Source: Chlamydiales bacterium (lineage in GTDB: Bacteria > Chlamydiota > Chlamydiia > Chlamydiales > JARBTQ01). From it: a DNA stretch of 41,197 nt. Of the stretch, positions 15,898 through 25,020 are shown one piece after another. The position numbers and the translations under genes were made by a program. The stretch spans positions 1 through 41,197 of the forward strand of contig JARBTQ010000022.1 in NCBI GenBank assembly GCA_029240075.1. Reading direction: 5' to 3'. Position 1 is the first letter of the stretch. Each line of letters opens with the position of its first letter. Below the pieces are notes generated by a model. That model had not been told where the DNA came from. It saw only the letters and a program-made list of their open reading frames with translations, and did not search any database.

Positions 15898-16375
15898 GGT
15901 TACCTTCAACTTTCAAATTTCATTAACTTGCCATATTTAGAGCAAGTGTTATGCCAAGTTCAGGAGCTAAGGCATTTTTCCACATTTCTTTAATAGATAA
16001 ATACTTTACTTATATATTATATCTTCTTCTTCAGAGAGTGTGGAAATGTTGATAAGTAGCAAAAAAATAGAGGTATTCCACATTGTTCATCGAATGTAGA
16101 TAACTTGCCGACTTATCAAATAAATTCTTTCCATATGCGAAAATTTTGAAGTTGTAAACAAAAAAAATAGGAGTTATAAACATTATTTGTTGATAGATGA
16201 CTATATTCGACGATTCCATTTATGGAAAAATTGAAGTTTTTCACCTCAGAAAAGTCTATTTTTATCTATTTTTCATTTACTTTCTTGTTTTTAAAAGCAC
16301 GGTTACCCTAGAATAAGACTTTATTATAAGGATAAATTGTGTAAGTTTTGTTTATTATAGGAGATTTAACAGGCT
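15898..16375. other. Divergent AT-rich intergenic region
   Basis: About 480 bases between flgB and rpsD with no convincing gene; a 62-codon minus-strand frame at 16031-16219 has no ribosome site. It holds three near-matches to a DnaA box (TTTTCCACA 15976-15984; TGTGGAAAT 16039-16047; TATTCCACA 16074-16082) and an inverted pair TTGATAAGT (16049-16057) / ACTTATCAA (16111-16119). The rpsD promoter is near the right end. Confidence 0.55.
16285..16314 (+). promoter_or_regulatory. Candidate sigma-70-type promoter of rpsD
   Basis: TTGTTT (16285-16290) and TAGAAT (16309-16314) are separated by 18 bases, about 60 bases before the rpsD start. AGGAGA (16360-16365) is the ribosome site. Confidence 0.45.
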
Positions 16376-16996
16376 ATGGCTCGTTACACAGGCCCTAAAA
16401 ACCGCATTGCTCGTCGTTTCGGAGTGAACATTTTTGGTCGTGCGCGCAACCCGCTAGTGCATAAACCCAATCCTCCTGGAGTTCATGGAGCACGTAAGCG
16501 TAAGAAATCAGAATTTGGTATGCAGCTCGAAGAAAAACAAAAGTTGAAAGCTGTATTCGGAATGATTAGTGACCATCAATTGGTTAGATGTTTTAAAGAA
16601 GCTTTACGCCGTCAAGGTAATACAGCACACCACTTACTCGCATTATTAGAGTGCCGTTTGGATACTGTCGTATACCGCATGGGCTTAGCTACTACCATAT
16701 TTGCAGCACACCAGCTTGTTGCACATGGACATATTGAAGTTAACGGTAAAAAAGTTGACCGTCGTTCTTTCAATGTTAAACCAGGAATGACTGTATCTGT
16801 TCGTGAAAAATCACGTAACATGCAACCAGTTAAGTTAGCACGTGAAAATGCAACACGTACAATTCCTGAGTATTTATCTGTTGATTTAGAGAAATCTTCT
16901 GGTAAGTTAATGGCAATTCCCGATATGGAGCAAATACCATTACCATTACCAATCAACCTTTCAATTGTATGCGAATTCCTAGCATACAGTAGCTAA
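16376..16996 (+). CDS. rpsD: 30S ribosomal protein S4
   Basis: 206 residues. S4 is a primary 16S rRNA binder that nucleates assembly of the small-subunit body. It begins [16 protein letters not shown] and has no N-terminal zinc cysteines, as in the C-minus form of S4. The S4 RNA-binding domain is at about 95-160 ([32 protein letters not shown]). It is a single gene here, outside any ribosomal protein operon, with its own promoter and terminator, which agrees with the solitary rpsD of chlamydiae. The high proportion of preferred codons compared with neighbours fits strong expression. Confidence 0.97.
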   Translation: MARYTGPKNRIARRFGVNIFGRARNPLVHKPNPPGVHGARKRKKSEFGMQLEEKQKLKAVFGMISDHQLVRCFKEALRRQGNTAHHLLALLECRLDTVVYRMGLATTIFAAHQLVAHGHIEVNGKKVDRRSFNVKPGMTVSVREKSRNMQPVKLARENATRTIPEYLSVDLEKSSGKLMAIPDMEQIPLPLPINLSIVCEFLAYSS

Positions 16997-17021
16997 AATT
17001 AGCAAAAACAATGATCATTAG

Positions 17022-17044
17022 TAGGGGAAAATTCAACTCCCCTA
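17022..17044 (+). terminator. rpsD terminator
   Basis: TAGGGGA (17022-17028) pairs with TCCCCTA (17038-17044) around a 9-base loop. It is followed by a T-rich tract, 23 bases after the stop codon. Confidence 0.75.
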
Positions 17045-17143
17045 TTATTCTCTCAAATTTACTTTTTCTAAAAATATTATTTGCACAGCTGATTCACTAT
17101 AGGTATAGAAATAGCTAATTATCATTAGCTCAGGTGTTAACCC

Positions 17144-17926
17144 ATGTTAACTATTGGAAAAATTAGCTACATTAATGTGCTCCCATTGTGGGGAGGCATT
17201 ATGCTGAACAAGGTCCCTTTCCCAAAAAATATGCATTGGATTGAGGATGTGCCTACAGCCTTAAATAGATCATTAAACGAAGAAAAGTGCGACATCGCTT
17301 TTGTCAGTTGTGTTGAATACCTACAGCATAAAGAGCGATATGATCTGTTTCCAGGCTTTTGTGTTGCCGCGTACGAAAAAGTTTTAAGTGTGAATTTATA
17401 TTATAAAGAAAATTTGTACCTCGCTGATTTAGATCAAAAGAAAATTGCTTTAACTCCACAAAGTGCAACATCGACGCTACTTTTAAAAACACTTTGTAAG
17501 CATTATTGGGGTATTGTACCTCAATGGGTAGAATTATCAGATATTAAACAGTATAGTCAATACGATGCATTTCTATTGATTGGTAATGAGGCGATCCAAG
17601 CTCAAACTTTGTCTGGTTATAAGACATTAGATTTAGCACAAGCTTGGCATTATGCCACGGGACTTCCTTTTTGTTTTGCTGTTTGTGCCATGCAAAAAGG
17701 GCTTGGAACAAAGAAAGCTCAAGAAGTTGCTGCTCTACAGGAATGTTTAAAAAACTCTTTAGCATGGGGAAAACAAAACAGGGAACAAATTGTAGAATTA
17801 GCTCAAGAGCAACTCAATCATTCCTCATTAAGTATTGATCTATTACAATGCTACTTTAATCACCTGCACTTTGAGCTTGATGCCGACGTTATAAAAGGAT
17901 TAAATAAATTTGAATCTTTATTATAG
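17144..17926 (+). CDS. mqnA: Chorismate dehydratase-like, futalosine menaquinone pathway
   Basis: 260 residues. MqnA turns chorismate into 3-[(1-carboxyvinyl)oxy]benzoate, the entry to menaquinone by the futalosine route, which chlamydiae use. It has the fold of periplasmic-type binding proteins but no signal peptide. The N-terminal motif is IGKISYINVLPLW, followed by CDIAFVSCVEYLQH, YEKVLSVNLYY, LTPQSATSTLLLK, DAFLLIGNEAI, and the family hallmark DLAQAWHYATGLPFCFAV (usual form DLGxxWxxxTGLPFVFAV). Some conserved spots differ (for example Ser-Ala-Thr-Ser for SRTS), so a related substrate remains possible. The start has AGG about 9 bases upstream. It stands alone, with no other mqn gene near. 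Confidence 0.8.
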   Translation: MLTIGKISYINVLPLWGGIMLNKVPFPKNMHWIEDVPTALNRSLNEEKCDIAFVSCVEYLQHKERYDLFPGFCVAAYEKVLSVNLYYKENLYLADLDQKKIALTPQSATSTLLLKTLCKHYWGIVPQWVELSDIKQYSQYDAFLLIGNEAIQAQTLSGYKTLDLAQAWHYATGLPFCFAVCAMQKGLGTKKAQEVAALQECLKNSLAWGKQNREQIVELAQEQLNHSSLSIDLLQCYFNHLHFELDADVIKGLNKFESLL

Positions 17927-18089
17927 CGCTACAGCCATACAGCCAACCTTGTGTCACTAGGGACCTAACACATTTTTATTTCTAGATTAAATTTGTATGT
18001 AAAGCTCTCTACTTCCTTGCTTACAAAATTTTTAATTAAGTCATTTCGAGTCATTAAAACAAGCTTCTTTTAAGCCTTTTGTATAGGGT

Positions 18090-18806
18090 TTATTGTATGA
18101 AAACCAGAATTTTTTCTTTAATTAGGGGATACCAATCTAAGAGCGGGATGTCTTGAGGAATAAGTGAATAAAAGTCCGCGATATTCTCTATTTGATAACC
18201 ATTTTGAAGCATCGTCTCTGTGGGTTCAGATGTATAATTTCTCATGCGTCCTTCATAATGGAACTGACATTTTCTAATAACCGCTTGGCTACCATTATTT
18301 TTGTAATGGCAGCCTGTTTGGATACGACTGGAGTTAAGAATTTCAAAACCAATTATAATAAGAATTTTAGTAACAAGCGTAGCTAAACCTTTTCCCGCAT
18401 ACTTGCTTACGGTCCAGTAACCTATTTCTAAAGATTTAGGATTACGCAGACCAGTACGACGCCATCCAGTAGACATCAAAAAATCATTACTACCTGCTTC
18501 AAATACCCCTAAGTCAAAATTGACATTAGCAAAATAATCCTTACGACACTGTGATAGCCGCTGCTCTTGACTTTGAACAGAACTTGGGTAATGAGCCCAA
18601 TCCATAAAAGGGTAGAGCTCAGGCAGACTAGATGTAATCCCCTGGTGCACAGCTTCTGCATCTAAAGCTTCAAAGGGGCGTAAGACAAACTTAAAATACC
18701 CTTCTTGATATTCAATTTTCAGAGGGGGCTTACCTAATTCATTGTAATTATGATGGAGGCTATAAGAAAGCGGGTCGGGGGTAATAGAACTCTTAATTAC
18801 TTTCAT
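18090..18806 (-). CDS. GNAT-family N-acetyltransferase (RimJ/RimL type)
   Basis: 238 residues. The GNAT core starts at about residue 35 (FKFVLRPFEALDAEAV) and contains IGYWTVSKYAGKGLATLVTK, the acetyl-CoA binding motif A (Q/R-x-x-G-x-G/A reads KYAGKGLA), then HYKNNGSQAVIRKCQFHYEG-R (usual NxxSxxVxxKxGFxxEG). This matches the group that acetylates ribosomal protein N-termini, small molecules or antibiotics. Substrate unknown. No signal peptide. The first 30 residues are extra to the domain. GAGGAGGA lies rather far (about 14 bases) upstream of the ATG. It is downstream of the Sel1 gene in the same direction, 68 bases apart. Confidence 0.85.
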   Translation of the reverse strand: MKVIKSSITPDPLSYSLHHNYNELGKPPLKIEYQEGYFKFVLRPFEALDAEAVHQGITSSLPELYPFMDWAHYPSSVQSQEQRLSQCRKDYFANVNFDLGVFEAGSNDFLMSTGWRRTGLRNPKSLEIGYWTVSKYAGKGLATLVTKILIIIGFEILNSSRIQTGCHYKNNGSQAVIRKCQFHYEGRMRNYTSEPTETMLQNGYQIENIADFYSLIPQDIPLLDWYPLIKEKILVFIQ

Positions 18807-18874
18807 AGTGACTTAATCTTCCTCCTCTTCATACTTTCTTTCTCTATATTCATAGCGAAATATACTGAGTGCAA

Positions 18875-19870
18875 TTATTTCATAGTTATACGCTTGGGCG
18901 TCTTTGTGGTATTTACTACAAAATAAGACGTTACGGAACTGGAAAGGTTATAAATCATATTAGAGATACCTTCCAAATAGGTATGAAAAAAGCCACCTTC
19001 TGGATTAATTTCCCTTAATTTGTCTATAGCAGAAGAATTTCCCTTTTCAGCTGCTTTTTTAAGCCAAATCTTAGCATGATCATATTCCCGTTGTTCTAAG
19101 CACGCTAGGCCTAGATGCAATTGGGCCTGAATATTTCCATAGTTTGCAGCTTCTTCAATAAGCTTCATGCTAGTTTCAAATATTAGCTCGAGCTTAATAT
19201 TATCATATTTCTCAAGTTGTACAGCTTTTTCATGAAGCTCCAGGCCAATTTCGCGACAGAGCTCAGCATAGCTTCCAAAAGTCTGAGTTTGTTGAGCTTT
19301 AAAAGATTCAACCATCTTGTTCACTCGATAAGTTAAGGTCGCAGGTGCCTTGATAGGTCCTTTAAGTTGTTCTAGAATTGCTTTACCTTGTTGGTGCCAC
19401 GACCGGTACGTATCTGGTTGGTTATGCAAATAGTAATAAACCATTAAAGAGGGAAGGGCATACTCTGTGCCTAAAGTTGGTTCTGTGCGAGCTAATAGAG
19501 AAAGTTCTAGAAGTGGGTCTCTTTTATCTTGAGGGTACTTAGCAAAATAAGCAAAGTCATTTTCTAATTTCTTTAGGATGTAAAAGTAGATCTTGACTAC
19601 CTGATTTGTTGCTGGGCTGACAAATTTTCCCTTATTTGCCGAGATTAAAGAGATTGCATGCTTAGTATCATACAGACTGTAGTTTCGATTGTTCTGAGCT
19701 TCATCAGATACAGCGACTATAAAGTCACATTTATATTGGAAGCAATCATTTATCCTTTCCGCTATTCTTCTCCCACTGAGCAAACATAATACTTGCTTCT
19801 CAAAAATATCTTCTTTTATTTCAGTAACATTATAGCTAGGGATGTTAGATCTGTTTAGCTTGTTGATCAT
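18875..19870 (-). CDS. Sel1-like repeat protein
   Basis: 331 residues with AAGGAGA 5 bases before the ATG. Sel1 repeats are at about 230-290: ANYGNIQAQLHLGLACLEQR-EYDHAKIWLKKAAEKGNSSA-IDKL, with the usual GxxxAxxxLG and AxxWxxKAAxxG pattern. The N-terminal 220 residues are mostly helical and may contain degenerate repeats; I do not recognise a domain there. There is a weakly hydrophobic segment near the C-terminus (ISNMIYNLSSSVTSYFVV). Sel1 proteins are scaffolds and are common in amoeba-associated bacteria, often as host-interaction factors. No signal peptide, so any host role would need type III export; that is inference. Confidence 0.75.
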   Translation of the reverse strand: MINKLNRSNIPSYNVTEIKEDIFEKQVLCLLSGRRIAERINDCFQYKCDFIVAVSDEAQNNRNYSLYDTKHAISLISANKGKFVSPATNQVVKIYFYILKKLENDFAYFAKYPQDKRDPLLELSLLARTEPTLGTEYALPSLMVYYYLHNQPDTYRSWHQQGKAILEQLKGPIKAPATLTYRVNKMVESFKAQQTQTFGSYAELCREIGLELHEKAVQLEKYDNIKLELIFETSMKLIEEAANYGNIQAQLHLGLACLEQREYDHAKIWLKKAAEKGNSSAIDKLREINPEGGFFHTYLEGISNMIYNLSSSVTSYFVVNTTKTPKRITMK

Positions 19871-20088
19871 ATCTATCTCCTTGATTAAATAAGAAGCTTA
19901 GCTTGTTTCTACTGCTGGAGGAGTGCGCAAAATACAGGGTGCTAGCTAAACTTGCTAAGTTCTTTTGTATTATAGCATTAGTCTGTTTTGGGAAGGGACA
20001 TGGTTTCTGTTGTCTATCAAAGCCCCTATCACAATTTAATTAATCTTTTCAGCAGCTCTTTTCAAGTGCACTGTATCCTTAGGCTCGG

Positions 20089-20661
20089 TTAAGTAGAAGT
20101 TGCTGGCTGGACTAGGTGGCAAGCTTTAACGTATGTTTCTTGTAATATCAATTCTAAATCGTGCTTATCCTCATTGTAGCGCTCATAGGTGATAACGCCA
20201 TCTCGTAATGTTGCCATGGCAACATATTGCCCCCTGATGAAGAGTTTATTATTATCAAGCTGGCGAAAGGTCCAGCGCAGTTGTAATTTACCTATGGTAA
20301 ACGCAGGACTTGTGATTAACTCCTTTATTTCCTCAGAATCATTTAATAGTTTTAGGTACCATTCAGTGCTTTCTACAATCATTTTTCGTGCTTGAGCTAC
20401 ATTGTTAGCTTCCTGCCCTTCATAATACATACGTAACCAATCAATTTTCTTACCCCAACTAGAGGAAACTAAAAATGAGTGATAGCGGTATTTCTCCTCC
20501 ATTTGCTTGATATGAAAGGCCTGATATTTCCAAATATAATACTCATTTGGATGCCTATGCCATCCTTTAGGGGGCGGAGGTAAAGCGTATATAGAGGAAA
20601 AACTAGAATGAAATAGACTTATAAGTAAGCTGCCTATAAACAAAAATTTATTTTTGTACAT
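20089..20661 (-). CDS. Small secreted protein of unknown function
   Basis: 190 residues from the second Met (20661), which has GGGGAGA just upstream; the ATG at 20673 lies before this site and is less likely. A signal peptide covers about 1-27 (MYKNKFLFIGSLLISLFHSS, cleaved near IYA-LPPPP). The mature part is rich in aromatic residues (HPNEYYIWKYQAFHI) and mixed alpha/beta (FTIGKLQLRWTFRQLDNNKL). No known motif. It is single-copy in the window, transcribed alone, and likely periplasmic or surface-located. Confidence 0.7.
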   Translation of the reverse strand: MYKNKFLFIGSLLISLFHSSFSSIYALPPPPKGWHRHPNEYYIWKYQAFHIKQMEEKYRYHSFLVSSSWGKKIDWLRMYYEGQEANNVAQARKMIVESTEWYLKLLNDSEEIKELITSPAFTIGKLQLRWTFRQLDNNKLFIRGQYVAMATLRDGVITYERYNEDKHDLELILQETYVKACHLVQPATST

Positions 20662-20673
20662 AGTTCTCCCCAT

Positions 20674-21076
20674 TAACAGTTTTAGAACTTAGTTTCACAT
20701 GGCTGCATTATCTAACCAAGCCTTCTTCATATGCGTGACTGCCAGTACTAATAAGTTACATCTCGAAGCAATAGAATAAGGCCATGTTTGTTTTTAAAAG
20801 AATAAGACCAATCTACTCGTGCTTACTATATTACCTAGATTTATAGCTTTTGCAAAACTTTTTTTATTAAGGATATACCTGTCACAAGTTGCTGCAAGAT
20901 ATACTGATAACAATCTTATGCTTAGTTTAAAGAATTCCTATTTACTTGACTAGATGAAGCAAAAGAGTAGATGATAGTTTGCAATCCATAATTAGAACTT
21001 TTCCCAATCATAATGTCAGGCTTCTAAATAACTTTTGTGGTTGCCTGGTGAAATTCTACTCTAAAGGGGGCCATAT
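20674..21076. other. Divergent intergenic region
   Basis: About 400 bases between the small secreted protein and the GH3 gene. No coding sequence is visible. A possible plus-strand promoter is TTGCAA (20850-20855) and TATACC (20874-20879) with an 18-base spacer. AAGGGGG (21063-21069) is a strong ribosome site for the GH3 gene. Confidence 0.45.
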
Positions 21077-23692
21077 ATGAAGGTAACACTCTGGCTTATA
21101 CTGTTTAACACTCTTTTTATAGGTTTATTACAACAAAATTTGCGGGCCGATAGTCATATGGATATACATATTAAAAATCGTACGATTCTTCGCAAGAGCG
21201 AGCTAGAATTAGGAAATTTTGACAGTATTATTAACAAGATGACCTTAGACGAAAAGATAGGTCAACTGTTTATGGCTTTTTTCTATGGAGAAAACCTCAC
21301 AGCTGAAGCTCGACAATTGCTTGAAGATTCTAAATTAGGAAATATTATCTTATATAACTGGGCAAACGGGTTAGAGCAGCCACAACAGGTCAAAAAGCTT
21401 ACGGACGAAATCCAAACGTTTGCGCTAGAGCGATTAGGAATTCCTGCTTTTATTAGTGTCGACCAGGAAATGGGAATTGTGGCACGCTTAAAACAAAATT
21501 TCACAGAGTTTCCTGGAAACATGGCTTTAGCCGCAACACAAGATCCTAAACTCGCTAAGGCTTCGTGTCTAGCTATGGCTAGAGAAATGGGAGCAGTGGG
21601 AATTAACTGGAACTTGGCTCCTGTTGTAGATATAAATGATAATCCCCATAATCCAGTTATAGGTGTTCGCTCTTTTGGAGATCAAGCAGAACAAGTGATC
21701 ACCTTTGGGAAAGCCAGTCTAGAGGGATTTCGAGAAGCTGGGATAGTGACCACTTTAAAGCACTACCCTGGACATGGCAACACCTCTGTTGATTCCCATG
21801 AAGCTTTGCCATGTAGCGATCATTCTTTAGAGGAGTTGCTTCAAATAGAACTTAAACCTTTTATAGAACTTCATAATGACACAGATGCAATTATGACAGG
21901 GCATATTCTGTTTCGTAAAATTGATCCTAATTCCTGTGCTTCGCTCTCGCCTGTTTTTCTAAGAAATTTGTTAAAGGATGAGATAGGATTTAAAGGAATT
22001 GTCGTTAGTGATGCTTTAGTCATGAAGGGGGTAGCACCTGAACAAAATTCTTTACAAGAAGCTACAGAAAGTATTGCTCAAGCAGCAATAAAAGCATTCC
22101 TGGCGGGCTCAGACTGTTTGATACTGGGAAGATTAGATTGGGCTAATTTTGCCGATGCTAAAACTCCAGAAATTAGTATTGAGTTGATAAAACGAGTAAT
22201 CAAAATTTTTAAAGAAGCTGTCCTAAGAGATGAAATTAGAGAGGCACAAATAGACGACTCACTTGGTCGTATTTTAAAGGTAAAGCAACGTTTAATCCCT
22301 TTGAATAACCAAAAGGAAGATTTAACAGTTATAAGGTGCCAAGATCATTTAGAATTAGCTAATCAGATAGCTGAACGTGCTTTAACGTTGGTCTCACCCC
22401 CTAAGCTATTAGAAAAAATAAATACAACATTAAAAGGGCGCAAAGTAGCCCTTATAGCTCCAGATGTTCTAAAAAGCCAAATTCTTGAAACCTTAGATAA
22501 GGCACCGAATATTAAAACTATTTTTTTCAATCAAGAGGAAATAAAGAGAGATTTAATAGAGAGCTTTAAAAATTTAGACAAGGAAATTCAAGGAAATGAA
22601 ATGGCTATCTTTTGCTCTTTTAACGGTCACGTGTGGAAGGAGCAACTAGAATTATTGCAGCTGCTAAGCATGGGGCTCCCTCCTGAAAAATTGATTATCA
22701 TAGGGATGCGCAATCCTCAAGATATGTTAGAGGGAATTCCTTTTGATCGTAATTTAACTTATTTAACATACAGTCCTACAGTTCCCTCCCTAAGAACTGT
22801 GCTACAAGCTTTAGAAAAGAAAAGAATGCCCATAGGGGTGTTACCAATGAGCAATCTAAGGGAAGGGTTTACAGAAAAAAAACCATCTCATTCACTTTCT
22901 TCTTTTGAAAATCTTAAAAAGGCAGCAGAACAAAAGCATAAAAAAGTTGAATTGCATATTCAAGATTACCCCTTAACCAAGCAAGAGTTACAACGCATAG
23001 GGGAGGCTATTTGGCAGAATGAAGGGGCTAAAAAAGAACTCTACTTGACACATTGGAATAAAGGGGAGGAGTTTCCCTCGTTTGGTATTGCCCATTTTAT
23101 TTGGCTACCCGCAAACCAGAAAAAACGTTTTAAAGAAACTTTTCCTGATCTTTTGAAATTTATGGAAGAACACGGTGTTTCTTTACCAAGTTGGCTACAA
23201 CAGACAAAAGAATGCCCCTGGGAAACTCGGGACATTTTCATAAGAGAGCTTCATTCACAGCAAATGAAAGAGCTGCGTCATCTCCTTAAGCAAACGACTG
23301 ATTTACAAACTTTATTTATTGCGCGTCGTCTAAAAGAAGCGTTACCTGCCATACAGGCTTGCCTTAAGCCTGAAGAACAGGTGTCCATTAAACAACGCTT
23401 TGAAACCTTAATACAACAACCAAATGGATTATATGCTTTACTCGATTACGTCAATTTTAAAGGAGAGGGGACTACAAGTAATGAACGTTATAAAGGAAAA
23501 GGGTGGGGCTTATTACAAGTTCTTTTAGAAATGAAGGAGGTTGGGCAGGAAGAGATAGTTGCCGAATTTACGAGAGCCGCCAAGTTTGTCCTAAAATGCA
23601 GGATTCAAAATAGTCCTAAAGAGAGGGGGGAATCTCGTTGGTTAAAGGGATGGGAAAATAGGTTAGATACCTATTCAAGCTTCAAGGCTTAA
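21077..23692 (+). CDS. Exported GH3 beta-N-acetylhexosaminidase (NagZ type) fused to lysozyme-like domain
   Basis: 871 residues. A signal peptide (1-24, cleavage near LRA-DS) sends it to the periplasm. Residues 48-405 are a GH3 domain of the NagZ group: KHYPGHG at 228-234, the Asp239-x-His241 acid/base dyad (SVDSHEALP), and the nucleophile Asp312 in VVSDALVMKGV. NagZ enzymes cut GlcNAc from muropeptides. Residues 430-600 look like a GH3 C-terminal domain (ALTLVS, KVALIAP). From about 630 a separate domain begins: IWQNEGAKKEL, WNKGEEFPSFGIAHFIWLP, PSWLQQ, DYVNFKGEG, GWGLLQVLLEM, RWLKGWENRL. Its Glu plus FPSFGIAHF recalls the E...TIGIGH motif of GH24 lysozymes; this last step is inference. Together they could cleave peptidoglycan at two bonds. 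Confidence 0.85.
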   Translation: MKVTLWLILFNTLFIGLLQQNLRADSHMDIHIKNRTILRKSELELGNFDSIINKMTLDEKIGQLFMAFFYGENLTAEARQLLEDSKLGNIILYNWANGLEQPQQVKKLTDEIQTFALERLGIPAFISVDQEMGIVARLKQNFTEFPGNMALAATQDPKLAKASCLAMAREMGAVGINWNLAPVVDINDNPHNPVIGVRSFGDQAEQVITFGKASLEGFREAGIVTTLKHYPGHGNTSVDSHEALPCSDHSLEELLQIELKPFIELHNDTDAIMTGHILFRKIDPNSCASLSPVFLRNLLKDEIGFKGIVVSDALVMKGVAPEQNSLQEATESIAQAAIKAFLAGSDCLILGRLDWANFADAKTPEISIELIKRVIKIFKEAVLRDEIREAQIDDSLGRILKVKQRLIPLNNQKEDLTVIRCQDHLELANQIAERALTLVSPPKLLEKINTTLKGRKVALIAPDVLKSQILETLDKAPNIKTIFFNQEEIKRDLIESFKNLDKEIQGNEMAIFCSFNGHVWKEQLELLQLLSMGLPPEKLIIIGMRNPQDMLEGIPFDRNLTYLTYSPTVPSLRTVLQALEKKRMPIGVLPMSNLREGFTEKKPSHSLSSFENLKKAAEQKHKKVELHIQDYPLTKQELQRIGEAIWQNEGAKKELYLTHWNKGEEFPSFGIAHFIWLPANQKKRFKETFPDLLKFMEEHGVSLPSWLQQTKECPWETRDIFIRELHSQQMKELRHLLKQTTDLQTLFIARRLKEALPAIQACLKPEEQVSIKQRFETLIQQPNGLYALLDYVNFKGEGTTSNERYKGKGWGLLQVLLEMKEVGQEEIVAEFTRAAKFVLKCRIQNSPKERGESRWLKGWENRLDTYSSFKA

Positions 23693-23695
23693 TAT

Positions 23696-23731
23696 TTTTA
23701 CCCCTATGACAGATGCTATATAGGGGTAAAA
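23696..23731. terminator. Bidirectional terminator
   Basis: The 12-bp perfect stem TTTTACCCCTAT (23696-23707) / ATAGGGGTAAAA (23720-23731) lies between the convergent GH3 and ankyrin genes, with T/A runs on both sides. Confidence 0.85.
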
Positions 23732-23742
23732 TAAAAATTTTA

Positions 23743-24786
23743 TTAATCTTCTAGCTTCTGCTTTTTTATCTCAGGGGTAACTTCTTCCATAGGGTCAACC
23801 TCAATTTGTTTGTACTCGTTTATCTCCTTTCTAAATGAATATATTTCCTCTTCTGTAAGCTTTGCAAGGACTCTATTATCTTCTAGTAAAACGGACATAA
23901 AGTCGATTTGACTCATGTGAGATGCTTTACGAATGGCTTCATTATTTTGATCAGAGGGATCAACTCTTGGATCTTGGAGTAAAAAATGAAAAATATTGCT
24001 TAGTCCCCATTCAGCAGCATATATGATGGCTCTATTATTCCCATAAGAAGGATCCACAAAAGGGCTGTGCTTCAAAACATTCAAAACATCTAGCTGTTCA
24101 GCTTCCACAGCCTTCATAAAAGCCTCATTAAAGCTTTCATAACTATTTTCGCACTCATTTACTTTTTTATTTTTAATTAAATCTTCTACAATCGAAACAT
24201 GCCCATTTTTAGAGGCTAGAATAAGCGCTTCATTTTTGTTTGCAGAAGGGTCCACTTTATCATTGTTAATTAGAAGTTTGTAGATCTCTATACTGCCGTG
24301 CGCGGCAGAAGTAAGTAGAGCTTTATTATTTTGATCCGCTGGATCTACCCTTTCGTCGCCTATTAAAACTTCGGCAGCAGATAATTTTTGATTTTGACAG
24401 GCCAACATAAACCCTCTATTATTTTGAACAGAGGGATCGACGTTACCAAGTCCTTTTAATAGTGCGACAACTGCTGTATGCCCCATTTTACAAGCTGTGA
24501 TAAAAGCATTTATTTTTTCTTCATTAGAATGAGGAGGGCGAGCTTCTATAAGAAGTTTTTTTACAGTGTCAGCATCCCCTTTTCTCGCTGCACGAATAAA
24601 GGTAAAATCTTGAGATAAATTTGTCTTAGTTTGCTTATGTGTATCTTCTATATTTTGACTTGCTTTTGTCATAAGATGAGTCGCCGACTCTGGTTCATTA
24701 CTAAGAATCTTTGGCTCTTCATTAAGTTCATTACTTAATTCAGCCTTATTTGAGCTCCGAGTTGGAGAAAAAGATTGTGAATTCAT
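23743..24786 (-). CDS. Ankyrin repeat protein, DPSxxNN type
   Basis: 347 residues. The first 60 are Ser/Asn/Thr-rich and disordered. About seven ankyrin repeats run from 66 to 300. Each has the helix pair (ALILASKNGHVSIVEDLIKN) joined by a DPSxxNNxA hairpin: DPSVQNNRGF, DPADQNNKAL, DPSANKNEAL, DPSYGNNRAI, DPSDQNNEAI. The C-terminus is acidic and Lys-rich (PEIKKQKLED). The DPSxxNN form is common in amoeba-borne bacteria and giant viruses. Likely a secreted host-binding protein; the partner is unknown. There is no Shine-Dalgarno sequence in the AT-only leader, unlike neighbours. It is monocistronic, closed by the terminator at 23696-23731. Confidence 0.85.
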   Translation of the reverse strand: MNSQSFSPTRSSNKAELSNELNEEPKILSNEPESATHLMTKASQNIEDTHKQTKTNLSQDFTFIRAARKGDADTVKKLLIEARPPHSNEEKINAFITACKMGHTAVVALLKGLGNVDPSVQNNRGFMLACQNQKLSAAEVLIGDERVDPADQNNKALLTSAAHGSIEIYKLLINNDKVDPSANKNEALILASKNGHVSIVEDLIKNKKVNECENSYESFNEAFMKAVEAEQLDVLNVLKHSPFVDPSYGNNRAIIYAAEWGLSNIFHFLLQDPRVDPSDQNNEAIRKASHMSQIDFMSVLLEDNRVLAKLTEEEIYSFRKEINEYKQIEVDPMEEVTPEIKKQKLED

Positions 24787-25020
24787 ATAATATAATAAAA
24801 ATAGTTATTTTAGTTTGTTTACACAATAATTATAATTAATTTCTAATTAATATTCATTAATTATTTATTAACTATTTATTTTTTAATAAAAATACCCTAG
24901 ACATTATTTCAAAATATATGTTAGTCTGTGACAATTTTAATTCATGATTAAGCCTATAACTAAGATTACAAAATAGGCTGTATGGATTGCTTCTATTATT
25001 AAGAGGTTTATGAGGTTGTA
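24787..25020. promoter_or_regulatory. AT-rich divergent leader of ankyrin gene and sbcD
   Basis: 234 bases. The half nearest the ankyrin gene is almost pure A/T. Its minus strand carries AATTAATTATA-ATTATTGT (24823-24841), close to the sequence at 6010-6031 before the methyltransferase-like gene. GAGG (25012-25015) serves sbcD. Confidence 0.4.

Noticed and set aside
16031-16219. 62-codon minus-strand frame between flgB and rpsD
   Set aside because: Aromatic-rich product of an AT-rich spacer, without a ribosome site.
15898-16375. Replication origin
   Set aside because: The DnaA-like words are imperfect and no origin-linked gene is nearby; kept only as a weak finding.
16612-16956. Antisense frame of 114 codons over rpsD
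   Set aside because: Shadow of a highly conserved ribosomal gene.
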